From Lepeophtheirus salmonis (Eukaryota; Arthropoda; Copepoda; Siphonostomatoida; Caligidae), in the NCBI RefSeq assembly GCF_016086655.4, contig NC_052138.2, positions 30,453,403-30,517,402 of the forward strand: 64,000 nucleotides of DNA, read 5' to 3'. Below, one piece after another: positions 21,871 through 33,650 of this stretch. The notes beneath the pieces were generated by a model that searched no databases, was not told the origin of the DNA, and was given only the letters and a program-made list of their open reading frames with translations. The number at the start of each line of letters is the position of its first letter. Within the stretch, counting starts at the first letter, position 1. The translations under genes and the position numbers were made by a program.

Positions 21871-22534
21871 AGGCAATTGGTATCAAAAAATTAGATTTAA
21901 GTTGTGAAATGAAGAAGCAAATCAAAATAGTTGACCGAAATAAGTGATGCCAAAATAGAACTAATTTTCAAATTAAAACGCATCCATTAAGAAACTTTTT
22001 TAAGACGATTGAAGGTTATGGTCAAATTTATTTATTATCAAAATATCATGTGAATTGCATATCAAATTCCAAATTTTTGTTATTATGGTACAGTCTAATA
22101 TACACTCGTATATATTTGAAAATGTTTTTTTTTTTCTGCGTTATTGCAAACAGGTTCTTTAAAACTAAATAGGCTTTTTTCCCTTACCTAAAAGTGAGTT
22201 TTCTCCTACATGTGCTACTCTAAGTGAATTTCGTTTTCCTAAGATTAATTTTTTTTTCTATACGTACCATCTAAGAAGAAAGATCAATATATGGATATCA
22301 AGTCACATATGGAAAAAAAGAGTTTAGCAATACTTTGGATTTCGAGCAACATCTCTCCCAGAGAAGTGCATCCAAGCCATACCTAACTCAAAGCTTGATT
22401 TTTTAGTCATAATTATTCGAATATTTAGTTGCAGGTGTCCAAGGGAAAGAGGGGTTCAGGGACTTTAGTCTCTACAAAAATTATTTTTTAGTACATACAT
22501 TGTATAAATTACCCTGCACGTCATCATATTTTCT

Positions 22535-22916
22535 CTTTCTAGCTTGAAATTGGAGACTGCGAGAGCAGAAAGGAGAAATTCAATAATTGCAACTGTTTAA
22601 TAGGAAAATAATTCGCCAGGTGAAGCGAAGCAACTTAAAAGATATATTATTAGATTATGGAAAGGGATCTCGACTTTTTCGAGATATTTGGACAAGTTAA
22701 CAGTTTGGAGGATCATGAAACTAGATGGAAGGTATCATTATGTGGAAGAGTTTATCTCATATGGGAGGGGGGGCCCCCGGCTCGGATTCGATCCGTAGAC
22801 TGAGAAATTAGGCCAGAGAAAATATTATGACTTTTTATAGTATTTATTTTATTATTAAAAGGCTCCAATAATTGAATTTCAGCCTTCTGCTAATGCAGTC
22901 TCCAATTTCTAGAAAG
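22535..22916. mobile_element. Foldback-like element, copy A
   Basis: Left arm 22535-22603 begins CTTTCTAGCTTGAAATTGG. Right arm 22853-22916, read on the minus strand, begins CTTTCTAGAAATTGGAGACT. The two match over about 65 bases with a few gaps (GGAGACTGC, then AGCAGAA.G, then GAAATTCAAT.ATTG). The centre (GGTGAAGCGAAGC, CTCGACTTTTTCGAGATATT, GGATCATGAAACTAGATGG) is shared with 53263-53530. There is no coding capacity. Confidence 0.7.
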
Positions 22917-25900
22917 AAAAAAAAAAGTATGGCGTCTGGGCAAACTGATACAATGTACCCTTATTTTGTAATTAATTATATACTTTTAATTTATAAATCT
23001 CATTGTATATTTTTTAAAACTGAATACTACTTTGTTTGGGGTGGAAGGCTATACTATTCAAAATCCTGCAACGCCTTTTAAATTATAACAAACTGAATGT
23101 ATTAGTGAAAAGTGTCTGAAGTTAGGAAATTTGTACTCAAATCCCTGTTTTACTCATTAGTAGGAGGCAATACAGCAATATCTTAAAGAGTATGGACAAT
23201 CTGTTTTGTCTTGTGGAAGGTTTGATTTTGTTTGTCCACCGAACGAATATTTTTAAATGTCAATGGTGCCTTGAAATTCCAAATTTTGTCTAAATTTTCA
23301 ACACAAACCTTAAGAATCGATTCCCATGTCAGACGAATCGATTTCATGATTATTTTAAATTTATCTTTATACACGACAATGACCACAAGGACATATAAAA
23401 AACACATTATATTTTCGTTTATACAGTAAACTACATCACTTAGGAACTTCATTGTCAACAATAATCTATGTATATTGTACATCATTGTCAAAAAATGGAA
23501 ATTGACTATGATGTTTTTTTTTGTGTTTTTTGTTGTTGTTATTTTTTTGGGATGGGGGGGGGGAGGGTTATACTGTTAACTAATACATATTTCTCTTGAT
23601 GTAAATGCTACGTGCAATGTGGAAACTACCATTTCAACCGGACAATGTGCAAAATATCCGGGATATCTATAAAATTTCCAATAGAGTGGTCAATGGTCAT
23701 TTTAACTTCATTTACTTTTTCAGGTAAATTGATTGTGAGTAATTTGATTATCTAACAATTTATTACAAACAATTGGTTCATTAAGGGTTTGATTGAGATA
23801 CAATTTCATTAGAAGCAATCTGATAGTCGGGTGCAGAGATGTCCAACCTGTAGATCTTGGGCAATATATTTGTGTTTAATAGTTTTGTTTTATATAGCCA
23901 TTTTTCAAGAAATTTAACTTAATAGGTTCTGCGGCCCGTTAAAATATTTCAAGTGGCAATGCAGTCCATTATATTAAATACACTTTAACTGGCAATATTA
24001 TAACATAAACATTATATACTTTAATATGAGCATTGCACATGTAAAAATATATTACTTATTTGGATAAAATTTGCATACTATGATGTTTATTAGTAAGACA
24101 TGTAATCGTAACTAGATTTTGGGATATTACCATTGTAGAAAATAAATCGCAATTTCATTAAAAGGAGCATGAAATGAAAAACCCTAGAAATATAGCTAAT
24201 AATGGAATCCAGACTTAAAGGAGTATTCCTCCTGTACAATATTCTTCCTGATTTTAAGAATTATTACGTGGATAATGGTTTCATCGGGATTAATGTGATC
24301 TACCGTTCACACATCCACTCGCCTATAAGCATTTCAATCTGAATTGATTACATACCATAGCTTAGTAGCTAGATAAAATATGTCGAACTTTTGAAAGATA
24401 ATTTATGGATATTTACATACTAGTATCAAAACGTCGATCAAAAAAATATTAACTATATTCTAACTATTAAATGCCAAACATACGAAGGAAGAGTAGAAAT
24501 AAGAGTCAACTAATTGATAAATAACAATAGAATATAGCTATAAAAGTGGTGTACAAACATGCTAGCATATTCATGGCTCGCTTTTTGAAAATAAACCAAG
24601 GTAAATATATAAAGTTCTACATAGAAGAGCAACGTGTTAGCTGAATGAAAAGAGCGGGTAACAGAAAAGAATAAGAATTCATTTGAATTGGTCTCGGTTC
24701 TTGTGCTTTTGTTCCTATATAGAATATACAAAGAAAATACAATATATATTATTTATAAAAATTAGCTTTAATCAAAAAGTTAATTTTCTGAGTTTTTTTT
24801 TTTTTTTTTTAATCTTTTTTGTCATTGCAGCTTTTTCCAATGATTTTTTTTTACGTTGTCAGAGTGATACAGTTGTATCTGAGTACCAAATAGCTAAGGG
24901 ATTCTATTGGATAAGAAAAAGTGGTTTTTGGCACTAGAATGGGGGAAGGATTGGGGTAGATTATGGATCCAGCTCCACTACTAAGATTGTTGGGGCCCTA
25001 TAATATGATAACTGTAATATTACTTAACCCAGAGTTTCCCAACCTTTATTATGGGAAGGTCTTCCTCAACTAATCAATTTTGTAGCTGAGGCCCCCTTTA
25101 TACGAAACATTTGTACTTTGTATGTGCAATCCTTAATTATCAATCTACCTGCGCCCCTCTGGCCTCCCCTCACGGCTCCAACTTTGAAAACCATTATACA
25201 ATTAACCTCTTGGGCGCTACGCACTCTACGCATAAGGTAACTACGGCCCTGTTTGTATCTAATATCATGTCCTGGGCCCGAATTTTCTGGTGACACCCCT
25301 TGTTTAAGAGCCTGTTACAACTGAGCCAATATAAATAAGAAACGAGACCGAATCCATTGACATGAAATAATGCAGACCGGTACCGATAGAACCACTGAAC
25401 CTGAACTGGGCACAACCTTGGCCAAGTGCAATACTCTTGTAAAAGCGTTTGTGGTATAAACTCATGCCTTTACAACACCTTATCGGATGATCCAATAATA
25501 CCAATAATGAACTAGATTTACTTAGTTTAAATAAAGGGGCAGAAAATACGAAATTACTTTTTCCACAACAAAATATAGGGTCGGTCAGGTAAATGGTCAT
25601 GATGCTGGTCGGAGAATTGGTTTTAAAGACTTAAGCTCTCTCTCTCTCTGTGCCCAAAAAGCGGTCGTTCTGGATGGTGTTTGATCTGTCGAGAGTCAAT
25701 TGTTTCTCAACCGAATAAAAGATTATTCGGTTACCATGGGACTTCCAATCGTTCAGCAATTTTCTTCCGTGGTAAGCCTGGGTGGCCTTCATTTGTCCGT
25801 AAAGATATGCCTATTGTAGAGGTAGTATCACTTCATCCTCAGGTCAGAATTTATGGCTAACTTAAACCTAAGGCTCAACCTCCAACTTTAGAATTGAAAT

Positions 25901-25976
25901 AACCGAATTAAATACTTTCCTAATTGTTCAGGATGTAGTTAAAGATGGTCTGAATTTACCTGAACGACCCTGTATA
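22917..25976. other. 3-kb gene-free stretch
   Basis: No supported gene. A 102-residue minus-strand frame (23183-23491) has one hydrophobic segment but no recognised domain. A G-run lies near 23551-23570 and a poly-T near 24794-24811. At 25026 CCAGAGTTTCCCAACC resembles a hAT terminus, but I find no partner. Around 25318-25430, phrases with GACCGGTACCGATAGAACC recall family F, but I cannot define an element. Confidence 0.4.
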
Positions 25977-26243
25977 TATTTAGTGTTGTGCCGGTCCTTA
26001 TTTATTCGATCCAGTGGAGACAAGCCTTAGGAACGGTCTTATCAGTCTTTGGGATTTGTTCTGAGAACTGTCAGTAATACAACTGATTAAACAAAGAAGA
26101 AATAAAGTTGAGTAACCTCACCAAGGACCAAACTAGCTTAGCTTGTAGGACTGATGAGCATGACTGAACCGGAACGGAGTGAGACTGAGCTGGAAGTGCC
26201 TGCAGTCTTTAGTCATAAATAAGAACCGAGCCAACACTAAATA
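25977..26243. mobile_element. MITE-like element with TAGTGTTG ends (family F type)
   Basis: Left arm 25977-26005 (TATTTAGTGTTGTGCCGGTC, continuing CTTATTTAT) matches inverted 26215-26243 (on the minus strand TATTTAGTGTTGGCTCGGTT, continuing CTTATTTAT) with one gap and few mismatches. At 267 bases it has no coding capacity. The terminal motif TAGTGTTG...CGGTC relates it to 62187-63120. Confidence 0.65.
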
Positions 26244-27387
26244 TGTTCTTTGACAAGCACATACACAGCTTACTTTTTGAGATAAACAAAACAGGTATGG
26301 TACTTTCCTTTTGGCTGTTTTCGTTAATTTCCATAAGTTAATTCTTGTATTATTTAAAGCAGCAGACTCTATTTATTATGAACTAAAAAGGGTATTTCAT
26401 GGGATTCGGATTTTTATAATAATTTAAATTTCATACTCTGTCATTGATACTTATTTTGATTAAACTATCAATGATATCTAAGTAATGATTACAGAATGAT
26501 AGCTACCATATGTTTTGCTTTTTTTCAAAAATTCCCCTGCCTGTTTGACAGTCAAGGTTGAGAGTGGATGATATCCTAAAGACTCGCAAATTGAAGTTGA
26601 AAGAAAGCTCAATGTATTTAAATTTGGATTAATAGAAGAAGTGGCCAGCTGCTCGACTCCAAGTAGTGGGATTCGCTTTATTTTGGTTTTATCATGGATA
26701 TTTATACTTTTTTTAATTACTTTGCTGTTATAAAGAGTTCCTTCATGGAATCAATGATGCGTTTCTGACATGTTGGAACTCCCCTTGGAGATTTATGATG
26801 TATTTTCACATTCAGACATCGTTAGATTAGAGGGGTATATACAATTTCTATTAAGAGGATTAAGGGTTCCTCCTGCAATACTGCCCAGTATTTACACACA
26901 TAGAATAAGTTTGAAATTTTTGGTTCATCTCCAATCTCCATGTCTCAGAGACACTCCTCTTCCCTTTTTCTTCCTCCAACGAAAGTATGCATCACATACA
27001 AAAATTGTGATCATCCACACCTTCTGTGGATAATTTTATCTTCTTTTTAGGGAATGACTGAATGAGTCATTTGCCAGAAAGAAAATAAATCATCATTTGT
27101 AATTAAGAAGAAGAAAATAACTCAAAAGGAAGAGAATGACTCATCCATTTATTAAAAACAAAGTAAAATTGTCTCTTTAATTATCCAACTCAAATATTTA
27201 AAGATAATTTATTGATATTATGTAATTAGGACCTTACAATTATTAGATGTTTATATTTTGATTCCCAAAAGAAAAAAGGACAACCGACCCGGTCAGCAGT
27301 AATGATAATCGCTTGTATTTATTTAGCTAGCCCGTTTTTTTTAGAGTTGGGAACCTGAAGAGTGAATTTTTCTTTTTCTGAGCTACT
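26244..27387. other. Gene-free stretch
   Basis: No gene or repeat recognised. An 87-residue frame at 26770-27033 has no motif and is not called. Confidence 0.35.
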
Positions 27388-27715
27388 ATCCTTATTATTT
27401 AATTCCTGCTGAGTCAACTTCCTTTTCTATTACAGTCAACCTATCATTGCTATACACAAAAACAGGATTTAACATTTGTGTATGGTCATATATGACGGAA
27501 AGTATTCTTGAGGATTTGTGGTAGAGTTAGTCCTTCTTTGACTCAGAGTAGAATTAAAGATCGACGTCGGAGTAATTCCTTCCCCTTTCTTAATTTATTT
27601 CATTCTCCCCATCTCCCCTCGTCACAGGTGCTTGTAGCTAATCTAATGAAACGTCGTGACCATTAAGCTGGTTTCCTTCAAAAATATTCCTCAAATAGTT
27701 TGGGCTAAAGGACTC
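27388..27715 (+). repeat. Family S repeat, full-length-looking copy
   Basis: This is the best uninterrupted copy: TTATTTAATTCCTGCTGAGT, CTTCCTTTTCTATTACAG, CTTGAGGATTTGTGGTAGAG, CTTTGACTCAGAGTAGAATT, GATCGACGTCGGAGTAATTC, CTAATGAAACGTCGTGACC and ATTCCTCAAATAGTTTGGG, in order. It serves as the reference for the interrupted copy at 11990-13505. Confidence 0.7.
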
Positions 27716-28338
27716 AAATGGAAAAAGTGAACACTTAGTAAAAAAAGAGCATGTATTTTCCATCTCCTTTCTGATTGGTTTAAAATTGTCAGCTGCCTTA
27801 ATTCCTATTGGAAAGGTCTTGAAGACGTTTTATTTACTATGCTGAGAACTTAATTTAATTATTTGTTATAATAACCCAATAATTTCTATTTATTTTTCAT
27901 AATGATAATATCAACTGTGTAGTGCAATGTATTGTAAGAATATATCAGCTACAGATAAACAGTATCCAGGCACCTCGTCCATGAAAATCAATGAATCAAT
28001 GCCATCAAACGTACAAATTGTACTTTTTGAATTGGATGGACTCATTCTTCTTATCAATTCTAATATTATTTTTGTCTTGATAGAATGTGAATATTTAATA
28101 AATATGGTGATATCTAAATGGTACTTTTAAAATGATTTTTGTAAATTGAAATTCATTTCAATTTATTCATTTAGTCTATATTTTTTAAATCAAGTTAGAA
28201 TAGCAAATATTTACTGTGGCCTTGTATCTTGGGTTTTAGATTAAGTAAAGAGGTTTTGTCAATTTCTACAAAAAGTACTGAGGATTCTGAATATTTTTTT
28301 ATGTCCAATACGTCAGTACGAGTCGTTTTTACGATGGA
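27716..28338. other. Gene-free stretch
   Basis: AT-rich. The 67- and 60-residue plus frames here are unsupported. The second (28229-28411) overlaps the start of a transposase relic. Confidence 0.35.
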
Positions 28339-29413
28339 GTCCCAAATGAGAAAAGATCTCTGCTCTACTCGATGCCCATGCCTCCACCAAGAGAAACGCC
28401 GAACTGCATAATTGCGACCACAAGACCGTTTACAATGTTAAAAAGCGCGTAGAACCTGGCCATTACCTTAAGCAACGCAGTGGAAGTGGGAGAAAACAAA
28501 AAAGTGGATCCAGCATGGTACAAGGAGCCCGCGATTGTCAACCCGAACTGTACAATTACATCCATTGCAGAGGATCTCGGAGTAGCAAGGTTGACTCCAC
28601 CTCTCCCGATAAAAAAAAATAGGCAGCAAATGCTTCAGAAGAGTTGAAATACCCATATTGTCGCAAAAACAGCGTGACAAGAGGCTTGAGAGGGCCAAAA
28701 AATTCTTGAAGGTGAGGAATTCCGCTGACATCGTTGTATTTCATATGAGACGACTCTCACAGTGGATCCGGTGTGTAACCGGCAAATTATCGGGTATAGA
28801 CATTCCCCGACATAACCAGTATGACTCCGTCAGTTTCATGACCACCACAAAGCATGCCGCGTCCGTGATGATGATGGGCCTCGTCGCATCAAACGGGGAA
28901 AAAATGAAACCAATCTGGTTCCTACGGATTAGGTCTTAAAGTTGACGATTACCTCGACATCCTCATGACGAAGGTAGTCTTGTGGCTCGGGAAATTGTCC
29001 AGGGAGGGATCCATTGTATTCCAGTAGGACGGGGCCTCCGCACACAAAGCCAAAGCCGTAAAAGACTTCATCAGGAAGAATCTCCGCAAGAACGTTGCTT
29101 ACTGGGCTAAGTACTTTTGCCCCCCTTGGACTACAGCATATAGTCGTATATTGAGACCAAGGTCTGTAAAATTTGCAACCCCTACGTGAACTCCTTCATG
29201 GCCGTGGTGGGCAAGGGCTGGACCTCAATAACTACCAAGTACCTTTAGAAAATCTGCACCGTCTTTAGCTCTGTATCGCCGCTGAGGGCGGTTATATTGA
29301 TTAAAGATAGTAATCATATAGAATACAAATATATTCTATATGATATATTTGTATATAAGTAAATAAACATAGATGCACCAAATGGGGAAATTTTTTTCCA
29401 CGACCCGGTATAT
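28339..29413 (+). pseudogene. Tc1/mariner transposase remnant, heavily decayed
   Basis: The relic starts near the ATG at 28333/28345. Blocks in order are CDHKTVYNVKKRVEPGHYL (helix-turn-helix), then SQKQRDKRLERAKKFLKV, then after a shift at the first Asp site RHNQYDSVSFMTTTKHAASV, MMMGLVASNGEKMKPIWF, then FQ-stop-DGASAHKAKAVKDF (second Asp), then a damaged WxPP region and CKICNPYVNSFMAVVGKGWT. The relic is visibly more GC-rich than its flanks. CCACGACCCGGTATA (29397-29411) resembles the right terminal repeat (minus strand TACCGGGTCGTGG). It is homologous to the element at 12075-13282. The minus-strand frames at 28365-28744 are shadows. Confidence 0.8.
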
Positions 29414-30946
29414 AGAATCCAGTAGTGGATATGATTAAATTCAGATGAGTTGACTTAAGTTTATTGGATCACTTGTTTGAATATTATATCTATGCAAAGA
29501 TTAGGGAGAATGATCTCTTCGATATTATGGATTTCCACACTATGAAGCAATGTTGTGTCCAAGATCTATAGTATTTGTACGTAAATCCCATAATTTAGGA
29601 CCTATACTTGAAACATAAGTACTTGGTAAAAAGTAGTTCTTAAAAATACATAAGTACTTTCCACAGAAAATAAGTGAAAAAGATTTCACTTATTTTGTTT
29701 AAAAATGTTTGTTATACAATAACTATTTTCATCAATTATAATAATAAGTATTTTAAGTAAGTTATAAATAAGTACTTAATTCCCTCCGGTTTATTGTTGT
29801 TGATGATGATTTTTGTTCTGTTTGCTTTTTCCTTTGATTCCTCTGCACAACATGGTACAGATTAGCTTTACTCCCGATGAGTGTTGCTTTGGAAGGAAAT
29901 ACGGTGTTGACTATATACATTTGGAATGTATTTTGTTGTCAACAGTCATTTACCCCCCCCCCCCTCTTATCAGCAGGGATAGAGTCCAAGACTCGAGTCC
30001 ATACTTTGAAGAAATGCAACTCGGCTTGATAACACAATCAATGACTCGAGACTAGGAATGGACTCAAAAGTCATTTTAACTTATTTACTGGATATAAATA
30101 AAGTATCTTTAATTCTCTAAAGATTAAACTGAGCTCGATAAAAATATTTAAGGATTTGGACTTTTGAGTAAATATATGAGATTCGACTTGGATATCTAGC
30201 CTAAGGTCTTGTTCCCAACTCTACTTAGTAGTGTCCTGAATGTTGATTGGTTGAATTCAAACTCACTCTTGTTCAGGTGCTGTCCACAATTCTCAAATAA
30301 TGTTAAATAATAATTCCATAAATGGGAAAGGGAATTGGCTAATTTCCTCCAAGAACGAAGTTGAACAGAGGTAATGTTTGTTGTCTGTTTGATTGTTGCC
30401 TCTGTTTGTTTATTTTTTTATTATTAATCATTTTGGTCACTAAGATAACGGAAAAAGTTACATTTCGATTTTGGCCTAACTTGGTACGAAGATTATATAT
30501 AGTTATTCTAAGATTAGGTAGGACAAGGTCAAGGTAGCACAAAACGTTAAAAATACATAATTGACCATAACTTTGGAACATACTCAGGTATAATGCTCAA
30601 ATTGGTGTCATTATGTAGATTTAATTAAGATGCTTCATATAACAAAAAATTTGAGATCAAGATTAAAGGTGAAAGTAACACAAAGCGTCAAAAATGCAAT
30701 GTCGACCATTACTTTTGAACAAACACTGAGCCAGAGCTGAAATCATCTCATCGTGGTACTGAATACATATACAATGAGGTTTTGCTAGCTTTCATCGTTG
30801 GGAGGGGGGAAGGGCCCTAGCCTTAGAAATTATCAACACCGTTGTATAATTACTTATAAAAATAGGTATTTAAAATTCGATCTTTTTTAAGTGTTTGTTA
30901 ATATGTCCTTTATTAAAGTGTCTCAGACCGGACAGAGGGTTATTTT
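29414..30946. other. Gene-free stretch
   Basis: No supported gene. It includes an inverted CATATAGAAT/ATTCTATATG pair just before it (29324-29351) and a C-run near 29951-29963. Phrases with ACTCGAGTCC and AAGTACTT recur locally. The 80-residue frames at 29813-30055 and 30339-30581 lack motifs. Confidence 0.35.
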
Positions 30947-31617
30947 CTACATTTTTTTAAAGAAACTTTCGACGTCGATGTTGCCAGAAGTAAAGGTGGA
31001 CGTGTTTAAAAAATTAAAGGCCATACATCCTGAGCGGCCTGTGAGTAATTGAAAAGGTGAATATTTAGAACCAGAGTCTATTGGTACTGAGTTCCTCAAT
31101 CCCCATAAAACTACAGGTAGTGCATTGATCCAGTCTTCTTTTTGTTCCAGCATTCGTGCTACTAGCCCGGTCTTAAATGATCTGTGGAAACATTTTATGA
31201 GTCTGTTGGACTCTGGATGATACGAGGTTGTGACCTTGCTTGCAATCCCAAGTGTCCTGCAAACACCCATCCATAATGAACTTGTGAACTGCGTTCCTCG
31301 GTCAGACACAATGGTTTCTGGAACTCCAAACCTCGAAATCCAACCACTCAAAAAATTATTGACTATTGTCTTTAAGGTTATATCTGGAATAGGTATCACT
31401 TCTGGGTACCTTCTGAAACGATCCATAATAGTTAAGGCATAGCGTTGTCCCTGAATTAGTGGGAATGGACCAATTATGTCTACGTGAATAAAGGAAAGTC
31501 TTTCAGATGGAGGATCGAAAGACAACATTGGTTTTGATGTCCTGAACGGTTTGCTTTTCTGACACGCTAAGCACTCTCTAGTGAAGTTTCTAACGTCTGC
31601 TCACAAATTAGGCCAAG
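30947..31617 (-). pseudogene. Ty3/gypsy retrotransposon integrase fragment
   Basis: A minus-strand open stretch of 193 codons (31528-30947) encodes the integrase catalytic core. The HVDIIGP block has the first Asp (residue 17), and SDRGTQF has the second (residue 76). At the third position, 36 residues on (residue 112, within the usual VERFHR block), the acidic residue is replaced by Lys (LIKCFHR), so the DD35E triad is broken. Upstream in the same frame, CLACQKSK retains the C-x2-C of the zinc-binding domain, but an in-frame stop (near 31601) and the loss of the His pair show truncation there. No LTR, reverse transcriptase or gag is found nearby. I describe it only as a dead fragment. The 70-residue plus frame is a shadow. 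Confidence 0.9.
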
Positions 31618-31624
31618 CATAAAA

Positions 31625-31805
31625 AAGTTTGAAAAGAGGGGAATAGAAACAAAGAAGGAAGGTATAAGAAAAAAGACAAAGAGAGAGATTTAGAAAGAGG
31701 GAGAAGACCAGAAGGAAGAGACTGAGAGAGGATGTAGAAAGAGACAGATGGAGAAGAGCAGAGGGATGGAGATATATATTGAAAAAGAGATGGGAAAAGA
31801 GGCTT
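31625..31805. repeat. Purine-rich tract (GA/GGA-rich)
   Basis: About 180 bases almost free of pyrimidine runs, made of AGAGAGA, GAAGG, GGAGAAGA and AGAGGATG phrases. It directly abuts the broken edge of the integrase fragment. Confidence 0.7.
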
Positions 31806-32929
31806 ATATTTCAGTCAAAAACAGGCTTTTAATGGCCTCAAAGGGCCCCAAAATATTATAGGAACATGCCTGGTTATTTTATAATTCTTCTTGTTAAATT
31901 TTAGACTGATTTTTTCACCTTCATTTTGAATTCCATGTGTAATAACACAAAAAACAGACTTATAAATATATGCCAGTATAAAAGATCCTAAGATATTTGG
32001 GGGGTTTCAGAAACTTTTAGAGGGGCTAGCGACACATATGCATATACATATATTAAAATATGAATGCAATAGATACTAAATTTAATTTAATTCAACATGT
32101 CAACATTGCTAATTTATGACTTTAACATACAGAATAAATGATATTTTATTTAGAATAAAAAATGACCATAGACGAAGGTTTGCACTCTACAGAGTACTCA
32201 TTCTAGTTACCAACTGATTTAAGCCCTATTTTATGTTTCTTCAAGATGAAAAGTTTGAAATATAAAATAAAAGAGGAATATTTGGATCTTTTATAATTTT
32301 TGACTCTTATTACACTTTAATATATTTTTTCCTTTGAGTCAATTTTTTAAGATGTGTCATATAAAAAAATTGGAAATTTTATGTATTTATAAATCCCAAA
32401 CTCTTACTTATCGCATAATGCAGGCAATTAGAGAATCTTTCAAATATCCTTTGTTAAATCCACAGTTCCTACCTATACAAATGTATATATTCCTAAAAAG
32501 ACCTCACATAAAATTATTTAATATATATATCCCGGTGAGTTTCTTTGTCCTCTTCATTTCCTTCATTTTTGTGGTGGTGGAAGTCCATATTTTTATGTAT
32601 GTGGGTACAATAATTCATTTCTCGTAAAAAAAAAAGGGTAAAATTTTATATGTATCAATATGGTAAAAATATAAGTTTTAACAAAAAAAAAAAATATATA
32701 ATATAATATACTCGTATAAGTAAAATAAGGATCGATAATGCCATTAACAGAGAGAGGGTACATTATCATATTTTCTATCTCTGAATAGTATATATGTATA
32801 CTTAATGTGTACTATACAATCGGACAGAAAAAACGATTTGTATTCCTGGTTGAGAGGGTAGTAATCATATATTTATATGTATTGTTGTCTGACCAATAAG
32901 TGCTACAAACTCCAACATAATTTAAAAAT
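31806..32929. other. AT-rich stretch, no gene
   Basis: A 97-residue frame at 32334-32627 has a hydrophobic C-terminal half but no recognised domain and sits in A/T-rich DNA. It is not called. Confidence 0.35.
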
Positions 32930-33650
32930 GGTGCGCGAGGCATCACCGAATGAAATTACAAGATATTTTCTCGAAATTTCTTTTTTTTTTAAATGGTTAT
33001 TTTAAGAGAACAAAAGCTCAAAAAGCAAGTGTCAACGTGAATTGTAATCATGATCGAGTTTTCTTTGCTCAACTTTGTCAAGACTATCAAAAAATAAAAG
33101 TTTCTAAGACAATGAGACTTTATATAAACCATTTTAATATAAAATGGCCTTCACCATGACTTTGATCTTAGGCCTTGCAGGTATTTATCAAGTATTCATT
33201 GAACATGTCATCGCATTCCTTCTCCACGGCAGTCTTAAGGACATCCACATGAGAGGTGGCACAGGCGTTCCTCCTTGATGTTACCTAGATCCCATAGTCA
33301 ACGAGGTTTTTAGTCTGGTGTGGACGGATGCCCAATCGACAAGGACCAGAAATTGGCCAAGTTGTCTTAGACACCACTTTTGAGGGTTTTTTTAGGCTTG
33401 TGGGTTCCAGGCTTCCCTCAAGACTCTTTTTGTCCTCCTTCCACTTTTTTATCCCTTGGAGCAGAGGATAATGCAAAAGAATCTCATTTCTGTGTGAAGA
33501 AGCAATTTCTTTTGGCTTCCATCTCAGTTGTCATAATATTTTTTATTATTACTCTACCATTTGAAATTAGGGGGAAAAATTGGTAAAATATAAGTTAAGC
33601 AATGAAACATTTCCCAAGTTTCATTCATAATTCGCTGGGACACGCTCTAA
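32930..33650 (-). mobile_element. Family H mariner deletion derivative, copy 1
   Basis: The minus strand gives an N-terminal MEAKRNCFF-type start (ATG near 33532), then KKWKEDKKSLEGSLEPTSLK, with KKPSK following. It then jumps directly to a decayed WPISGPC..GIRPHQT..NLVDYG, corresponding to WPPxSPDLNPxDYG. The fragment VFIEHVIAF belongs to the C-terminal part in another frame. Helix-turn-helix and catalytic middle sequences are missing. The right end TTCGCTGGGACACGCT is identical to that of copy 2 (39836-39851). The overlapping 63- and 68-residue frames are shadows. Confidence 0.65.

Noticed and set aside
23183..23491. 102-codon minus-strand frame with a hydrophobic segment, considered as a receptor exon
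   Set aside because: No recognisable family motif and no convincing splice context; A/T-rich DNA gives such frames by chance.
25026..25290. Possible hAT element starting CCAGAGTTTCCCAACC
   Set aside because: Only one terminus-like motif; no inverted partner or 8-bp duplication found.
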